The translations under genes and the position numbers were made by a program. Shown here piece after piece: positions 45,601 to 59,048 of a DNA stretch of 64,000 bases. The notes below the pieces were generated by a model. The model was not told the origin of the DNA. It saw only the letters and a list, made by a program, of their open reading frames with translations, and did not search any database. Source of the DNA: Carya illinoinensis (lineage: Eukaryota; Streptophyta; Magnoliopsida; Fagales; Juglandaceae); NCBI RefSeq assembly GCF_018687715.1, contig NC_056752.1, positions 7,950,001-8,014,000 on the forward strand. Direction: 5' to 3'. The first letter of the stretch is position 1. The number at the start of each line of letters is the position of its first letter.

Positions 45601-45912
45601 AAACTAGTGATTGACATGTTTGTTATTGGAATTACATTGTAATTTAATTTTTTGAAAGATAAATGTTTATAATTTAATCATCATCCATTCATTTATTATC
45701 CTCTCATTATCTCATAGTGTGATATTAAATGTTTGAATTTTTGTTTTGTTTTGCTTTTTTGGTTAATCAATTAGCTAATACTACATCATGATAAGCGGGG
45801 AGGATGATAAATAATATTTTTTAAAAAATATTAGTTATCATTAGAGAAAAGGTAAAATAAAAACGAGTCGAGATGAGCTTCATATTGTAGATGTTTTGTC
45901 ACATCATGATTA
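42651..45912. other. Intergenic; MITE copies and a C-rich tract
   Basis: No gene recognised. There is a Tourist-like short MITE remnant at about 43461-43645, a family A MITE at 44400-44577, an (AAT)n run near 45405-45420 and a C-rich tract at 45463-45497. Confidence 0.45.
45463..45497 (-). other. G-quadruplex-type tract (C-rich on plus)
   Basis: Runs of C7, C5, C4, C3, C4 and C6 are separated by T or TG. The minus strand therefore has six G runs of three or more with 1-2 base loops, a strong quadruplex motif in an otherwise AT-rich region. Confidence 0.8.
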
Positions 45913-46439
45913 TGTTGTGAAACCAACGATGACAAACAAAATAAAAGCAAGCACTAGCAAACAATCACATAATATAAAATTAATGTGGTTAAGTAACGTG
46001 ACTACATTCAAGGAGCTGCAAAAGATTTTTTTATACTAGGGAATAATAAAATATACTTTGGGGTGAAATCTCACTGTTAAGAACAATTAGAACCCTTATT
46101 AAGTACATATTTATATTGTCACAAGACAAAAATCTTAATTTCTATTTTTCTGCCTTATTCACTCGAGCGGCATGTCGAATGCACATCAAGCGAACTCTTT
46201 ATCCAAGTTTCACTCGAGCGCGTATCAAGTGAACTATTTGTTCCAATTTTACTTATGGGATTTGCCGAGTAAACTTTTTGCTTGGTGCTTTTTCTGATTG
46301 CTTTGGTTTGGACCTATCCTACGCTTCATGGCATAAGCCTCATTGAAAATTCACTCAAAAACCTATAATACATCCTTGTCGGGTTGAGTTAGCAATTCAA
46401 GCCGACACACCAATAAAACTAGGCTCTACAAACTCAACA
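45913..46439 (-). mobile_element. 527-bp solo LTR, decayed sister of 24849-25373
   Basis: Starts TGTTGTGAAACCAACGATGACA and ends ACTCAACA, the same ends as the 525-bp LTR, and is flanked by a perfect 5-bp duplication GATTA (45908-45912 and 46440-46444). The inner landmarks follow in the same order: 'gtggtt', 'ctacattcaaggagctgcaaa', a TATA box (TATAAATA on minus, 46108-46115), then CTCGAG sites at 46162 and 46213. Many CG dinucleotides of the relative have become CA or TG here. Confidence 0.85.
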
Positions 46440-49400
46440 GATTATAGAGACTAAACTACCTGATTTAGTAGATTTCTTATAAGACAACACAATATGGAAG
46501 AGTGAAATTCATAAAATCCACTCCACTTAACACTCATCCCAGGATCTATATGTTTAAGATGAAAGTAGGTTGATTTCATAATCAAATCATCTTTGTCACA
46601 TATATATTTGACCCAAATATTATATTACAGTTTTCTTGTTTTGGGTAATCAAACTTTAATTTGCTCAGAAAACTTATGAACAAAAAACCACATTATTCTA
46701 TCCTCTTATCTTTGTGAAATGGATCACATGGAATCTGACCAGAAATATTTTGTCTTATAGGGTTAAATAATTAATGTTATAATATCCTCATATTTGATGA
46801 CAAGTTCCTACTTCCTAATCCAAACAAATATATCACAGTCCATAATTAAACTATAAAAATCTCCTAACAATGTCTTGAAATCTCTTACCTTATGCTGATT
46901 GGACAAGCAAATCAACGAACTGATCGTTGTTCTGTTTCCTATCTTTAATCATTAAAATGCATAACACATTGCTTTATTTATAATGTCCTTTGATAAGAAA
47001 ACTTAATGATTACAATTGTTATTCCTATTGACATTATTATTACATGATCATATTATAAAAAAAAATAAAAAAACTCGATTAAGGACAAGTTTATCATTAG
47101 ATGAAATGAAAAGAGGGAGATGCAGTTTACTTGGATCCATCCCTTGGATAAGAGACACGTTTTCCTATTATAGGATAGTGTCTCTCATCCAACGGTCCAA
47201 TGCGCGCGGGAGATATTTTCACAAGAAATACTATACATTAGCCTTTAATATGAAATAATTAAAGAGATTATTTGTTATTTATTTATTTTATTAACCGTTT
47301 GATGATGAAAAGATGATAATTAAAAAAAAAAAATCTATTCATCATCTATTTTTTCATAATCTTCTCATCATATCATGATATGATATTAAATGATAGATTT
47401 ACAAGTGAAATATAATAAATAATTTTTAATAATCTAATGTCACATAATAAAATAATGAGATGATTATGAGTACTTAGATGATAAGTAGAATTAATTTAAA
47501 AAAACATTGTACTCCCTATTTTCAACACAGAGAGAGAGAGGGTTTAGATATATTTAATGATGTTATGATTCGATTATCCACTATTACATATAATTGACCA
47601 ATTGAAAAAATCATACCCATAAAGATAGATCAATTAAGATTATGGATTCATGGTTACTGGGGGTATCAAAATGGACCCGTAGGACCAACATTTAAGAAAA
47701 TTAGACAAAAGAAGAACCTTACAATGATCAGGCTTTGTTAGGATATTTAATGAATTAATTAGGTGAGACAAGGTTTTGAAATCACCGAATCCACCAAACC
47801 TTCTCATGTTTAGTTGAAGTTGAAGATACCCGCACGACATAGACTTTATTACATACCAATTGATTATAAACAAAGAAGATGTGTAACGTCTATTAATATA
47901 TTTATAAAATTATGTTTATAAGCTAATGGTTTTAATAATATGATACGCTATATTTGTTCTATAAATTTTTTTTATAATATTTTAACTTATCATATAAAGT
48001 CACGTTAATTTGTAAACTTTATTTTATAATTTTATTTTTATTTTTATAATCCAAACTTTTCTCGTTACTTAATCAAAGTATTTCATTCATAAAAGTAGGT
48101 AAAACTTAAATATACAAGAGTATACATGAAATATACCTAACTAGAGTTTACAACTGAATTAATTCGTTACAATGGCCCCCACCCATGTGAACAATGTTTT
48201 AAAGAAAAAGAATTATAAGGTATATATATTATTCTTATCCACCAAAATTTAAGATCTTCTTGACATTATGCAATTTGGAATCAGAAACCCAAATAATCTG
48301 TTATAAAGTTTTGTGTTCTTTCTGTTAAAGAAATTATTTAAAAAAAAAATGAATGTTTCTAACTTATTATTCTTAAACAATTGGAGTTTCTTAGATCCCT
48401 TCCATTATTGTGAGCTGAAATATTTTAGTTTTGAACATATACCGAGGAATCTGAACTATTTAATTCGAAAGAATTCTTAAGATTCAGAAAAACCTATACA
48501 TCATTCATGTCCAAAGCACATTCATAAAAAGTATTTATCAAGTACATAGGGACTAAATAAAATTTTTATATATATATATATAGAATAATATTCTATACAG
48601 TCGTAAAGTGTGTAAATGCCATATAGTCATTTTAAAAAAAAGTAAGGTTCACCGTTAAAAAATTAATTTTTTTTTCATATAGGTCTTATATTTATTCACT
48701 TTTTTTTTTTAAAGTAATTACACGATATTTAGATATTTACAATTGCAAGTATTATTATTTTTAATTAAATGCTTTTGCAAATAAATTATATAACAGAACG
48801 AAGCCCCAAAATATATATGATCTAAAGCTAGCTTGAGGGTGAAAGTCCAAGATATGACGTTTTTTTAATTGGGAAATATTTTATTTATAAAGGAATTTTA
48901 TAAAAATAAATTTACAAAAATTTTTATTGCTTGACGTGGTATATGTGTTATATTATAAAACTATTACTAATATAAAATTTATGTAATATATAACATGAAA
49001 CTATATCAATCCGTAAATTTATTTTTATTAAATCTCTTTGTACCTATAAAACTTCTTTATTTAATTCTATCATAATAACAAGATAATCATGTATTAAATG
49101 TAAATATATATATATATATAAAAGGTGTATGTACTAAATATCTAAGAAAAGCAATAAAAAATTGGAAAAAGAAATCATGACAAACAATAACAATTTAAGC
49201 TTCTTACGACTTCCTTTCACGACATATTGGTATCATTATTAATTGCTAAAGTTTCAAAGAACTTTTAGAACTTTCTTTGCATCAAATGATTAAATAGGTA
49301 CTATAACTAATATCTTTAGGTATAAATATATAATAAAAATTGAATTAATTCCTTTTGTGTCCTTCAATAAGTTCTTTAATCCCGTGTCAATATCATGTCA

Positions 49401-49796
49401 TTATTTAAAAAATTATTTTTATTTATTAATGTGCATTTATTTCTAGATATTCACCTAAATTACTTGGGCATTGAGCTGTCTTGGGGAACAATCTTTGCTG
49501 TCAAGAGGTAGGTGCATATGTCTAATTCTTGCAAGCACAACCCTATCTTCCGTCATATGGATCAACATCTTTTATAATTTTTTTATTCAAATATTTTTTC
49601 AGGATTCCAAGAAATATAAATACAAGATATAGATTTTCATTCTACTAATATTGTGTCTATATTCTATATTTTCGAAAGAACAATGATCTTAGGATGTGCA
49701 AATCTCGCGTATTCTTTTTTGAAAAAAAAGTAGGGTCTACGTTTAAAAAATAATTTTTTTTAATTTTATATAGATCCCATATTATGTACTTTTTTT

Positions 49797-50132
49797 AGGC
49801 CCATTTTGGATGCACATATGAGATAGTTTATGAGATACAAACTATCTCATCTGAGCTATACTTTATTTTTTATCTATCTATCCAAACGGTTGTAAACAAA
49901 ATCTTATCTCATCTCTGATTTTTCCACCCAATAATTAAAAATACTTTTCAATAATTGGTGGACCCACCATTTTATCAAATTTTCAAAAAGTTAAAACTAT
50001 CTCATCTCATCTCATTTCACTATTTATATACACACTTTTTACAAACCATCTCATTTGATTTTAACTAAAAAATCTCACTACTATTCAAAATATCTCAATA
50101 TTTAATCTAAACTACATAACCAAACGATGCAT
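49797..50132. repeat. Tourist-like MITE nested in a family A MITE
   Basis: Left end AGGCCCATTTTGGATGCA; right end reverse-complemented ATGCATCGTTTGGTTATG. Family A sequence stops before it and resumes after it ('aaaaaggaatgcgcaaaactt'). Confidence 0.6.
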
Positions 50133-50162
50133 AAAAAGGAATGCGCAAAACTTACATACTCT

Positions 50163-50357
50163 AGACATTGTTTAGATAATGAGTTGATCTCAACTCAATT
50201 CATATTATCTAATCATTACAATTTTTTCAAATTTTCAAACAAAATATAATAAACAATTTAACTTTTTCAAATCTCAAAATAAAAATAATATTATTACAAT
50301 ATTTTATTTAATTTTTAACTTTCATCTCAACTCAACTCACTATCCAAACCTACTCTA
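50163..50357. repeat. Second short MITE nested in the same family A MITE
   Basis: Starts ACATTGTTTAGATAATGAGTTG and ends 'caactcactatccaaacctactct'. After it, 'aagattataaatatcattttt' is the expected right end of the family A element. Confidence 0.55.
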
Positions 50358-51189
50358 AGATTATAAATATCATTTTTCTTGTTTAAGAGTAGAATTTAAT
50401 ACTAGGTCTACAAACTACTGTGTTTATCTCTCTTCGAATTATAAGAAAATGTTGAATCAAAGAATTACAAAAAGATATTAATCCATGCCATGATATATAT
50501 ATATATATATATATTTATATAATGGTATTGGTCATAAAACCCTAACTAAATTTTGTAGGAAAGCTCATCATCATGATCACTAGTGTTGTGTATTGGAAGT
50601 TCTATCAGATATGTACAAAAATCTGAGACCCAGCTGGTTTATCTACGAAATTCATGACAAAAGTCCACATTTCGAAAGCTACAGATATCTGTGGTCCAAA
50701 TCCTTTTAAAATGCCACTAAAGTCTCGTCACTATATTTTAGTGCACAAATATTACATATGAGTCGGTGAACATGAGGCAGAGTTGACAGCTTGTAGCATT
50801 GAGATGAAAAATGTGAATTATTGTGTCAAAGATTTCATCCAAATGGAATATTAAACTGTCCACTAATAAGTCTAATATTACTCATCATCAACTCATATTC
50901 TCATTGTATGATATTAAAATATTAATTATTGAAAAACTATTTATTATATTCTATTTATTTACTAATGATTTTTATAAGTTAGATCAGCGGTTGGAGAATT
51001 TGGTAGTGGAGTGGGTGTCGGTTGAAAGAGGCTGGAAGACAGTAGATCTACATATTTTAGTTCTATGGATGGAAAACTAAAGGAAAACAGCCGTGGAACA
51101 GGTCCGACAAAGGGCGGACAGGAGGAGGGTCTGGCCAGTGAACTGAAAAAATACCTTAGGGCTGGTGGGAGGTTTTTATAGCCTACAGA

Positions 51190-51603
51190 GATTTTTTCAA
51201 TTTCAACATTTACACATAATAGTTTAATCACAATTTAACAATATTAACATGATTAAAAATACCAATAATGTTTGACTTGAAGAGTGGGCTCATCTTCAAT
51301 ATGTCTGATTAATCGGATCGGATTTTAAGTGAACTGACGTATGATCTCAAGTAGAAAAAAAAAATACATGTCTAATCATACTCATTTAGTTTGAGAAGTT
51401 TTTTCAATTTCAACATTTACACATAACCGTTTAATCACAATTTAACAATATTAACATGATTGAAAATACCAATAATATTTGACTTGAAGAATGGACTCAT
51501 CTTCAATATGTCTGATTAATCGGGTCGGACTTTAAGTGAACTGACGTATGATCTCAAATAGAAAAAAAAAATATACATGTCTAATCATACCCATTTAGTT
51601 TGT
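51190..51603. repeat. 207-bp tandem duplication
   Basis: Two adjacent copies start at the T6 runs at 51192 and 51399. Each contains TTCAATTTCAACATTTACAC, 'gtctgattaatcgg.tcgga' and 'gtgaactgacgtatgatctca'. They differ at only a few positions. Confidence 0.85.
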
Positions 51604-53250
51604 TTGGATTTATATTGTCTTGTTCTAGTTGGATCATGACCTTACCACAACTATCTATCACTCAAATCCTTTCAAACCAAAAGCAAAACATCCCGTTAGG
51701 GCTATAACATCTTCCTTAGGAAGCAAACGATTTTGAAAGTAGAAACCCAATTATTGACTCACTTTTTGAACAATTTAAAATAGAAAATTGATTGATGGTT
51801 GAGATATCAGAAATAATAAAAGAAAGAGAATTTTGGACAAAAATCATGTTAATGTTTAGATTGAAATGTGGAAGGATGAGATAGGGAAGGGCATCCCTTT
51901 CACAACCCTTTGAGACCTCGTCTAATCACCAATCTTTATCCCTCCATATCCATTGCCGATTGACCACGTGGACAGTCACCTTGCCGACACTAGTCCTTCT
52001 ACCCCTTAAACCTTTTTTTTTTTTTTTTAATAATTAATTGTTATGTATACATTAAAAAAAAAAAAAAAGAGCTCCTAATTGGACTTTAATTTTTTTTAAA
52101 TGATTTCTTAATTGGTTTTGGCCACGTGTCAAAGCACACGTACCACAAATTAGTCCCCGACAAATGACTAAACGATAAAGTTTCCCAAAAGCCAAAAGAT
52201 TTTCACAGATTTAATTTCCACCACCTGTCCTTCTTTCATTTGTTGACAAATTTAAAAAACTAATAATAATAATATTACGTAAATTCATAACTTTCATATA
52301 TATTTTTTTAAACAATAAATTTTATTATTAAAAAAATAATTTTTTATGTAAATTATCTTTTTTTAAAAGAACAATAAGAGATTCGTATACTCTAAAATTC
52401 TAAATATTATTTTTTTAAAAAAACATCTGTTTATGGTGGAAAAAAAACATTTATGTCATTGTAATATTTATAGCATATAAAATTCTTTAATTTTCAATAA
52501 ATTTACATATAGAAATATTACTATTTAATATTTTTTATAGTCATTTTTACATATTTTTTAATATTCTACTAATATGATTAGTCAAAATAATTATTTTATA
52601 TTAAAAAAAATAACATGACAGTCATATTAATAAAATGTACAAAAAAAACGTAAAAATAATTACACATAATATTATTTATTTTTATTTTATTAATTTAACA
52701 TTTATAATGCTAGTATTTGTTATAGTTGCAATAAACATTATTAAATGAGCTATTATATTCATAAGTTGATATAGATAATATAATATTTAAATTATTAATT
52801 TGTTATAATTTAATTTGGAAGATTTAAATTTATAATTCCTTTTAATAAATTAAACTTTGCCACATTAACAGTCTACTGGTGTACTCCTCGCTAGCTTATA
52901 AATAAAACTTTTCTTATTAAAGTTACTAAAGTAATAATGCATTAAATCACAATATTATTATTTTAAATCATAATAACACTGTTGACGGATGAGAGATGCA
53001 AGTAAGTAATAAATAATAAAAGAATATGCCAAAAAATAATAAAGTAAGAAAAGATACCGTCACGTGTCGGTGCACTGAATACAGAGTTATAACAGAGGAC
53101 AGACCAAGCGGCACCTATTACGCTGTGAGCTTGGCTGCTCTCGAAGCTGCCCAGCGAGAACAACCCCCCCCCCCCTCTCTGTCTCTCGAAGCTGTTTGTG
53201 TGCGTGTGTGGAGAGAATAATATAGAGATCAGAAGATAAAAAAGAAGAAA

Positions 53251-56200
53251 GTGGATACAGCGGTCTCAGGTCTGGCAGGGTTACGAGCCATAGCGGTTCG
53301 ACTTGGTGGTGGTGGGAATAGGAGAAGAAAGCCCAGAAAGAAACTCAAGGTGAAGGAAAAGTTGATGGATATATGGCAGAAAATGATTTTCCCTGTCAGG
53401 CGTGTTTGGATTGCTGTTTCTGCACGTGTTAAGTCTCGCAAAAATGGTCAGTATGGTCTCTTCTTCTCCTTTATTACGATTTGATTTTATTTGCTTTTCA
53501 TGTGTATACTTTTTATGTTAGCAATGGCAGCAAAATGTTTCCTTCCTTCTTCTGGTCCACGATTTGCAGGATTTGTAACCAAATTGTATCATGAAAAAAT
53601 CGTAGCATCAATACCATGAAAATATGACAAGTTTCTTCCCAATTCATCTGTTTTTCTCTTTGTTAACTTGGTCTCAGTGTGTCAATACAGTTCCTGAAGA
53701 TTGATCTTTTTTTCCTCTGTTTCTGGTCTTGGAAAACAGAGACCCCAGTACACAAGCTTTTTGTCATGGTTCTTCTTCTTTTTCTGGGTGTTGAAAGTGT
53801 ACGCTCCTCCTATTTGTTAACATCCTTCCCCTTCTTCTTCTTCTTATCCTTCCTCTGCTTCTGTTTAACAGTAAGAAAAATAGAATTTTATCGGATAGCT
53901 ACGAATTTTTCTTCGATGAGAGTAACCTTTTGCTTTCTTTATAAGCTTATAATCAACGGTTTAAAAGAAAACTCTCAAATGATGACATTTGCTCCATACC
54001 AATGGAACCTGTCACGTTCCCACTTTATTCTTCTTTTCATATTCATGTTGAAATCAATCTCACCCACACAAGTTGGTTGGAGTGTTGGACACCAAAAATT
54101 ACAATTTTTTTTTTTAAAATAAAAAACTACATGGAAATCTCTTTTTTAATAATGTTTTTTTTTTTTTCCATCTTCTTTCATCCTACCTCTATTTCTAAAT
54201 GATTTTCTTTACTTTGTTTCAAGTTCCCATTGGATAGAATTCTAGATATTCTCTGATATTCCTATTTTTTATTTTTTCATGTTAAATTATATGCGTATTG
54301 TGTCGGTCGCTTGGTATTTTGCAGTTGGCATGATTAATTTCTTTTTAACGTTTTCTACATTTTTCTGTCGGAACACAAACTCAGAGAGAGAGAGAGAGAG
54401 ATGGGAAGTCCGGGGTAGGTTTGAAGTTTGAAAATTTTCCTTTCTCCTTGAGAGGTAGCTGGGTAAGCACAAACATCCTTCACAAGTATCAAGAAAGGAA
54501 GACCGTCATCCTAGTACTTTGAAATCTTGTACTTAGGAAAAATAAAAATAAAAACAAAAGAAATGCAAATTAACACCATTTTGCATTTTGTCAACAAATA
54601 GTGAAATCATTATTAATGTACACCAAAAACTATTACTTTTTCTATAATTTATATATTTGATTTAAATTTAATAGTTAAGATTAATGAAAAATAGAACAAA
54701 TGATACAATTTTAACCATCAATTCGTGATCGATGGTGCTGTTTCCTCGAAAATAAATTTTCAATTTTAATATTATTATAGACTATACTAATATGATCTTG
54801 GCTTTCATGCAGTACTAGATTTTTAATTTTTGAAAAAAAAATTATTTATTTCTTTTGAAATAACCATAATTAGTTAAAAACCCAATATCTCGACCTTTCC
54901 TTTGATCCCAATTCCCTTTCTTTTTTTTTTTAATTAAAAAAAAAAAACCCTGTTTCTGAAAACGTTGTCAAAGACTTTAAATAAATATAAATCAAAAGCA
55001 GAAAGAAAACATGGGTTAAGGAACCCCTCCAAGGACGAGGGATCCCACTGATAGCCCAAAATACATGTCCGTACGAATTCGTCAATTCAAATATCAATTC
55101 AAACACAATAAAGATATTTCGACCACCAATACAGTATATTCTCCACTAACAAAACAACAACATATAAAATTCAATGATTTTCTCGACTTTCATGCTTCAT
55201 TCAGTGTTTACACTCGCTGACCTCCTAACTGTGTCATGCTGAAGCTATTGATTTGTTTTGTAAATTATAATATAATTATTAAAAATAATAAATTAAAGAT
55301 GCATGTTATCCTTTTTTTTTTAATGGAAATAATCTCCCTGCCACAAAAAATAAAATAAAATCAATTGTTTACAGTTTAATTATCATTATCCAGACTGTTT
55401 TGAATCTCTCTCTCCTAATCCCTATTCTTGTTCTTAGTATATGACAAAATTTATGCAACATTCATTTTCTTATCATTTTTTTATCATTTCATGACGTGGT
55501 ATTAAATAATAACTTAAAATATAAGTTTAATGCTATCGGTCGCATTACTCTTAATATATATTAGTTAATACACTCAAGGGTGGTACATAGCTCAAAAGAT
55601 TCCACTAGTGGAGGGGCTAATTCCCAGTAGGCTAAATCCACTTTGAAGGCAAAACAAAGTTGAGTGACTGTATGCTATTCCACCAGAGTACTCTTTAAAA
55701 CAAAGTTGTTAATGGCTGCTCTATTTTGAAACTATAAAAAAGTACTGCCTACACTATTCTATTTCTTACTTTTCTTTGCCGCCACTCATGCAAATGGTAA
55801 GTGGTAACACCAACACTTTTGCCCTCACGCCGAAAGATGTGTGCCTTATGATAGGATCAAGCGATCAACATCCTTTTCAGTGCAACTTTAAGTTGAGTCA
55901 CTTAAGTTATATGACCTGCTCAGAAAAGGAAAAAAAGAAACACTTCAGTATTGACCTAACAACAAACATTAAAATGCTATGTTGCCTACAACTTTGTGCT
56001 AAAAAACAAGAGCCCAAAAAGGTCCTGGCCGCTGCTCATCCTTTGGTGGTGCTAGAACCAGTAGTTGGAGCATCAGGAATCAAAAGCAGTTCCAGAGCAT
56101 ATAATATTATCTGCGTATAAAAAGCTATGACTTTTTTTGTTCTTTTACTTTCCTAACTGATGTGAATTAAAGCTACCCCTAACATGATGTGGCCTTGTTT

Positions 56201-56404
56201 TGTGCAGGTGCTGGGCTGTTGAAGCTTCACAATGATGTACAAACCTGTGGATATCAAGACGTCCAAGTGATGTGGGAAATGTTGAGCAAATCAGAATCAA
56301 GGCTGATGGGTCCCCATCCCAAGCCGAAGCAACGGCCTTTCTGGAGGGTTTTTATGTGGTCTAACCATAATGCAGCCTCGTCCTTCTCTGCACATCAAGC
56401 TTAA
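53251..56404 (+). CDS. Small conserved plant protein of unknown function, two exons
   Basis: Exon 1 ends at 53446 (donor AATG|GTCAGT) and exon 2 is 56208-56404 (acceptor TGTGCAG), across a 2761-nt intron. The frame from 53251 gives 130 residues: a Gly/Ala-rich start (VSGLAGLRAIAVRLGGGG), a strongly basic stretch (RRRKPRKKLKVKEK), PVRRVWIAVSARVKSRKNG, then after the junction AGLLKLHNDVQTCGYQDVQV, MWEMLSKSES, and a C-terminal KQRPFWRVFMWSNH with a Ser-rich end. I recall this layout as an uncharacterised plant family, without a name or function. The frame has no ATG before 53365. It either starts at GTG 53251 (in an AAAGTGG context) or at ATG 53365, which gives only 92 residues. See findings. 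Confidence 0.75.
53447..56207 (+). other. Large intron of the small conserved protein gene
   Basis: Holds a (GA)n run (about 54382-54400), several A/T homopolymers, and an open frame at 55776-56120 that resembles nothing known. No mobile element was clearly recognised. Confidence 0.55.
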
Positions 56405-57144
56405 AACAACACTCGCATCTCATGCTATAAGAATAATACGTTGCTAATGTCCTGCGACCTGACATGGCATCACCTTTTTACGATCAAATTGCCAACATTG
56501 CAGTGGCATGGTACATAGTTATTGCAAGAATAATATGAAATATGTATCCGGTTTACCTTTGTTGAGTGAAAAAGAAATACTTCCCAATGATGAAGTACTG
56601 TGTAAATATAATAATACTTTGCTGTATCCAAGGTCTGACTCATTTGGGAATAGTTCACCCGCTTGGCAGTTTTGCTTATAAATAGTGTACGTGCATGCTG
56701 AGCAGACCATGCATATATATGTGGACATTATATGGACGGAAAGCATATGATCAGACCCTAACATACAAGTAGCCAAGCAAACGAAAATGTTAATTACTTT
56801 ACATGCCAGTGAAGCTAAAATCATCCCGCAAAGACAAGTCTAATTATGTTACGATGGAAGGAAAGCATGCCATCAGAGTCCAACATACAAGCAGCACAGC
56901 AAATGAAAATGTTGGATTAATGACAGTGCTGCAAAAATCAGCAGCATTTATTTTAAACTTTATTCGATATTTTTTGGTATGTGCAATCTAGATGCTTAAA
57001 AAGAGATATTAGAGACAATATGGTTTGCAATTCGAATGGGATGAATCCTGTCCCACAACAAAGCGAATCCAGCTCATAAAGACAGTATGCCCAAACGGAC
57101 CCAGCAACAGTGCATATACTTATCTTTATCTAGCCATAAGATAC

Positions 57145-57256
57145 TTAAAGTTTTTGTACAGAGATTGAGATGTCAAACTCAGGAACCCCAAGCCAAAGAA
57201 CCAATTCCGCAATGAGCAAAGAATCATACACCTTGAGCTTCAGATTCTGAGCATCC
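57145..57256 (-). other. Possible terminal coding exon, unidentified
   Basis: On the minus strand, an acceptor-like CCGTGCAG at 57257-57258 is followed by a frame (phase 1) reading DAQNLKLKVYDSLLIAELVL, then WLGVPEFDISISVQKL and a stop at 57145-57147. The amphipathic, conserved-looking sequence suggests a real C-terminus, but I recognise no family and found no matching upstream exon. Confidence 0.3.
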
Positions 57257-57589
57257 CTGCACGGTTCCACCAATCAAATAATGCTATGTGAGCAATACTT
57301 AAGGAGTAATATCTTGTTGCGTCTCCTCAAAGTTTGAGTCTCTGCATCGGACTCAAATTGGTATGGAGATGCAACCCATGCCTGCCTGGGTTGGGAGCAG
57401 AACTCAATAAGGATTAGGGAAGTTTGGAATTCTCAAGGACACAACTACCTCCTCCATATATCCTCCAACAGATGGATGGGAGCTTGTAATTCCCCTAGAC
57501 CTGCGAGTGATGGCTACAAATACCTTCATGTTGACATTGGCCAGAGGCGGCACTCTCCTCAACCCGACAGGGAAGGGAACTGTCTAGTC

Positions 57590-57700
57590 CAGTGCCACAC
57601 AATAAAGTTTAAGGGTCTTGGCTCAAGGGTAAGAGATAAGGATCTCGCGTCATGAGGGTGACCTAACCCCCAGGATGGTACAGCCACTCAGCCTTGCTAC
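57590..57700 (+). repeat. SINE-like A-box relic
   Basis: TTGGCTCAAGGGTAAGAGAT near 57618 resembles the tRNA-like head of the SINE at 11900-12137. No clear B box or tail is visible, so this is only a possible relic. Confidence 0.2.
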
Positions 57701-59048
57701 GGATATTACACTCTTTTGTCCCCTGCGCATGCACCACTCCCGTCCTCTGAAACGCATGTCAAATCTATCATGTTTCATGCAAATGAAAGCTCTTATTGAC
57801 CAAATGATGACGCTAATTCAAGTTAGCCAGGTGACATCGCAAACCACTATGCATTGCTTACTCGAGCAATTCAGAGAGGACAATACTTTTGAATCTCTCC
57901 TCAAAGAATGACTATCTATGCCATATGCTGCGTATTCTGCTGTATCTGGGCCATATTGATGGAAAGAGTTGATCTCTTTGAGTATGGATACACACCTCAT
58001 ATGCCCTGCAATATCTCAATGTATATCCTGCTGGATACATATCAGATATGGGTATGGTGGATGCTTGAAAAATCTGTACTTTTTAAAACTATCATAGCAG
58101 AGAGTACAATTCTATTTATATCATATACAGACCCTTTCATCAAGGTTGTGAGAGAGATTGCACAATACAAGACTTTTTGCGCCTCAAAAGAGTGGACTTC
58201 TTTTTGTTTTGAACCCACAAAATAACTAGTCTTTACTAATACTGTCCCCAATAATTAACTTGGTTTATGATCCACTTAATATAAAGTAAAATGTTGGAAA
58301 AGCTTCAAAGAAAGTTAAGGCCATCGTTTGAAAGAAAACAAGTCAAATTTCAATGCCACAGAATTCAAGAACTGAAATTGAATTCTTCAAGAAAAATCTA
58401 ATGAGAGTGAGCAGTCAATTTGAATTCGAAAAAATGCTAAAGTTTGAAACACATTACACAAAAACTTTTACATCATGCGGTTTTACCTAACAACTGAAAT
58501 AGGCATATCATTCCTGCAAAAAGAAATTATCGTCTCTGTAGCTTTAAACTACAAAGGAAAACTCATGAAAATATGCAGTAAGAAACCAAAACTACGCTAA
58601 GAACACAACATGTCAAGCAAAAAAAAAAAAAACGCAAACATGGGTTCTTTGTCCAACTTCCTACTGCTGGTTGCTGTTAAAGGCGGGTATTTGAGATCTA
58701 GCACAACATTTAAAGCCAGAAAATATCCTGCTTTCATACCATTCAAATTCTTAGTGACAAAGTTTAATCACGTCCACAGAAGATTGCTTCATCAAAGGCC
58801 ACATACTAGAGTTACTGCATTAGCACCCAAGCAAAGATGATACTGTTGTGACCCTTGGGAGCAGTCAGTACCTATTTAATCACGTACGGGACACAGGTTT
58901 TCTCCAAAAATATTTATTCGATTTAATTTAACTGAGTGCAGAAGAAGCAAAACCCTTCCTTCACTCTCTGTTTTATCTCCGAGTCTTTAATGAAGCTGCA
59001 CTGACTTACATTTATAACATTCCCCATTTTCTAACATCACATTATCAC

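Larger units (their letters stand above)
46440..52962. other. Long AT-rich intergenic desert with MITEs and tandem repeats
   Basis: No gene recognised over about 6.5 kb. It contains an AT-rich repeat at 47300-47480, a family A MITE at 48586-48757, nested MITEs at 49680-50380, (AT)n near 50487-50512, a 207-bp tandem duplication at 51190-51603, and a palindromic AT-rich element at 52530-52680. Confidence 0.5.

Noticed and set aside
53679..54122. Plus-strand 147-codon open frame
   Set aside because: It lies within the intron of the small conserved gene, is T-rich and hydrophobic by composition, and has no splice support.
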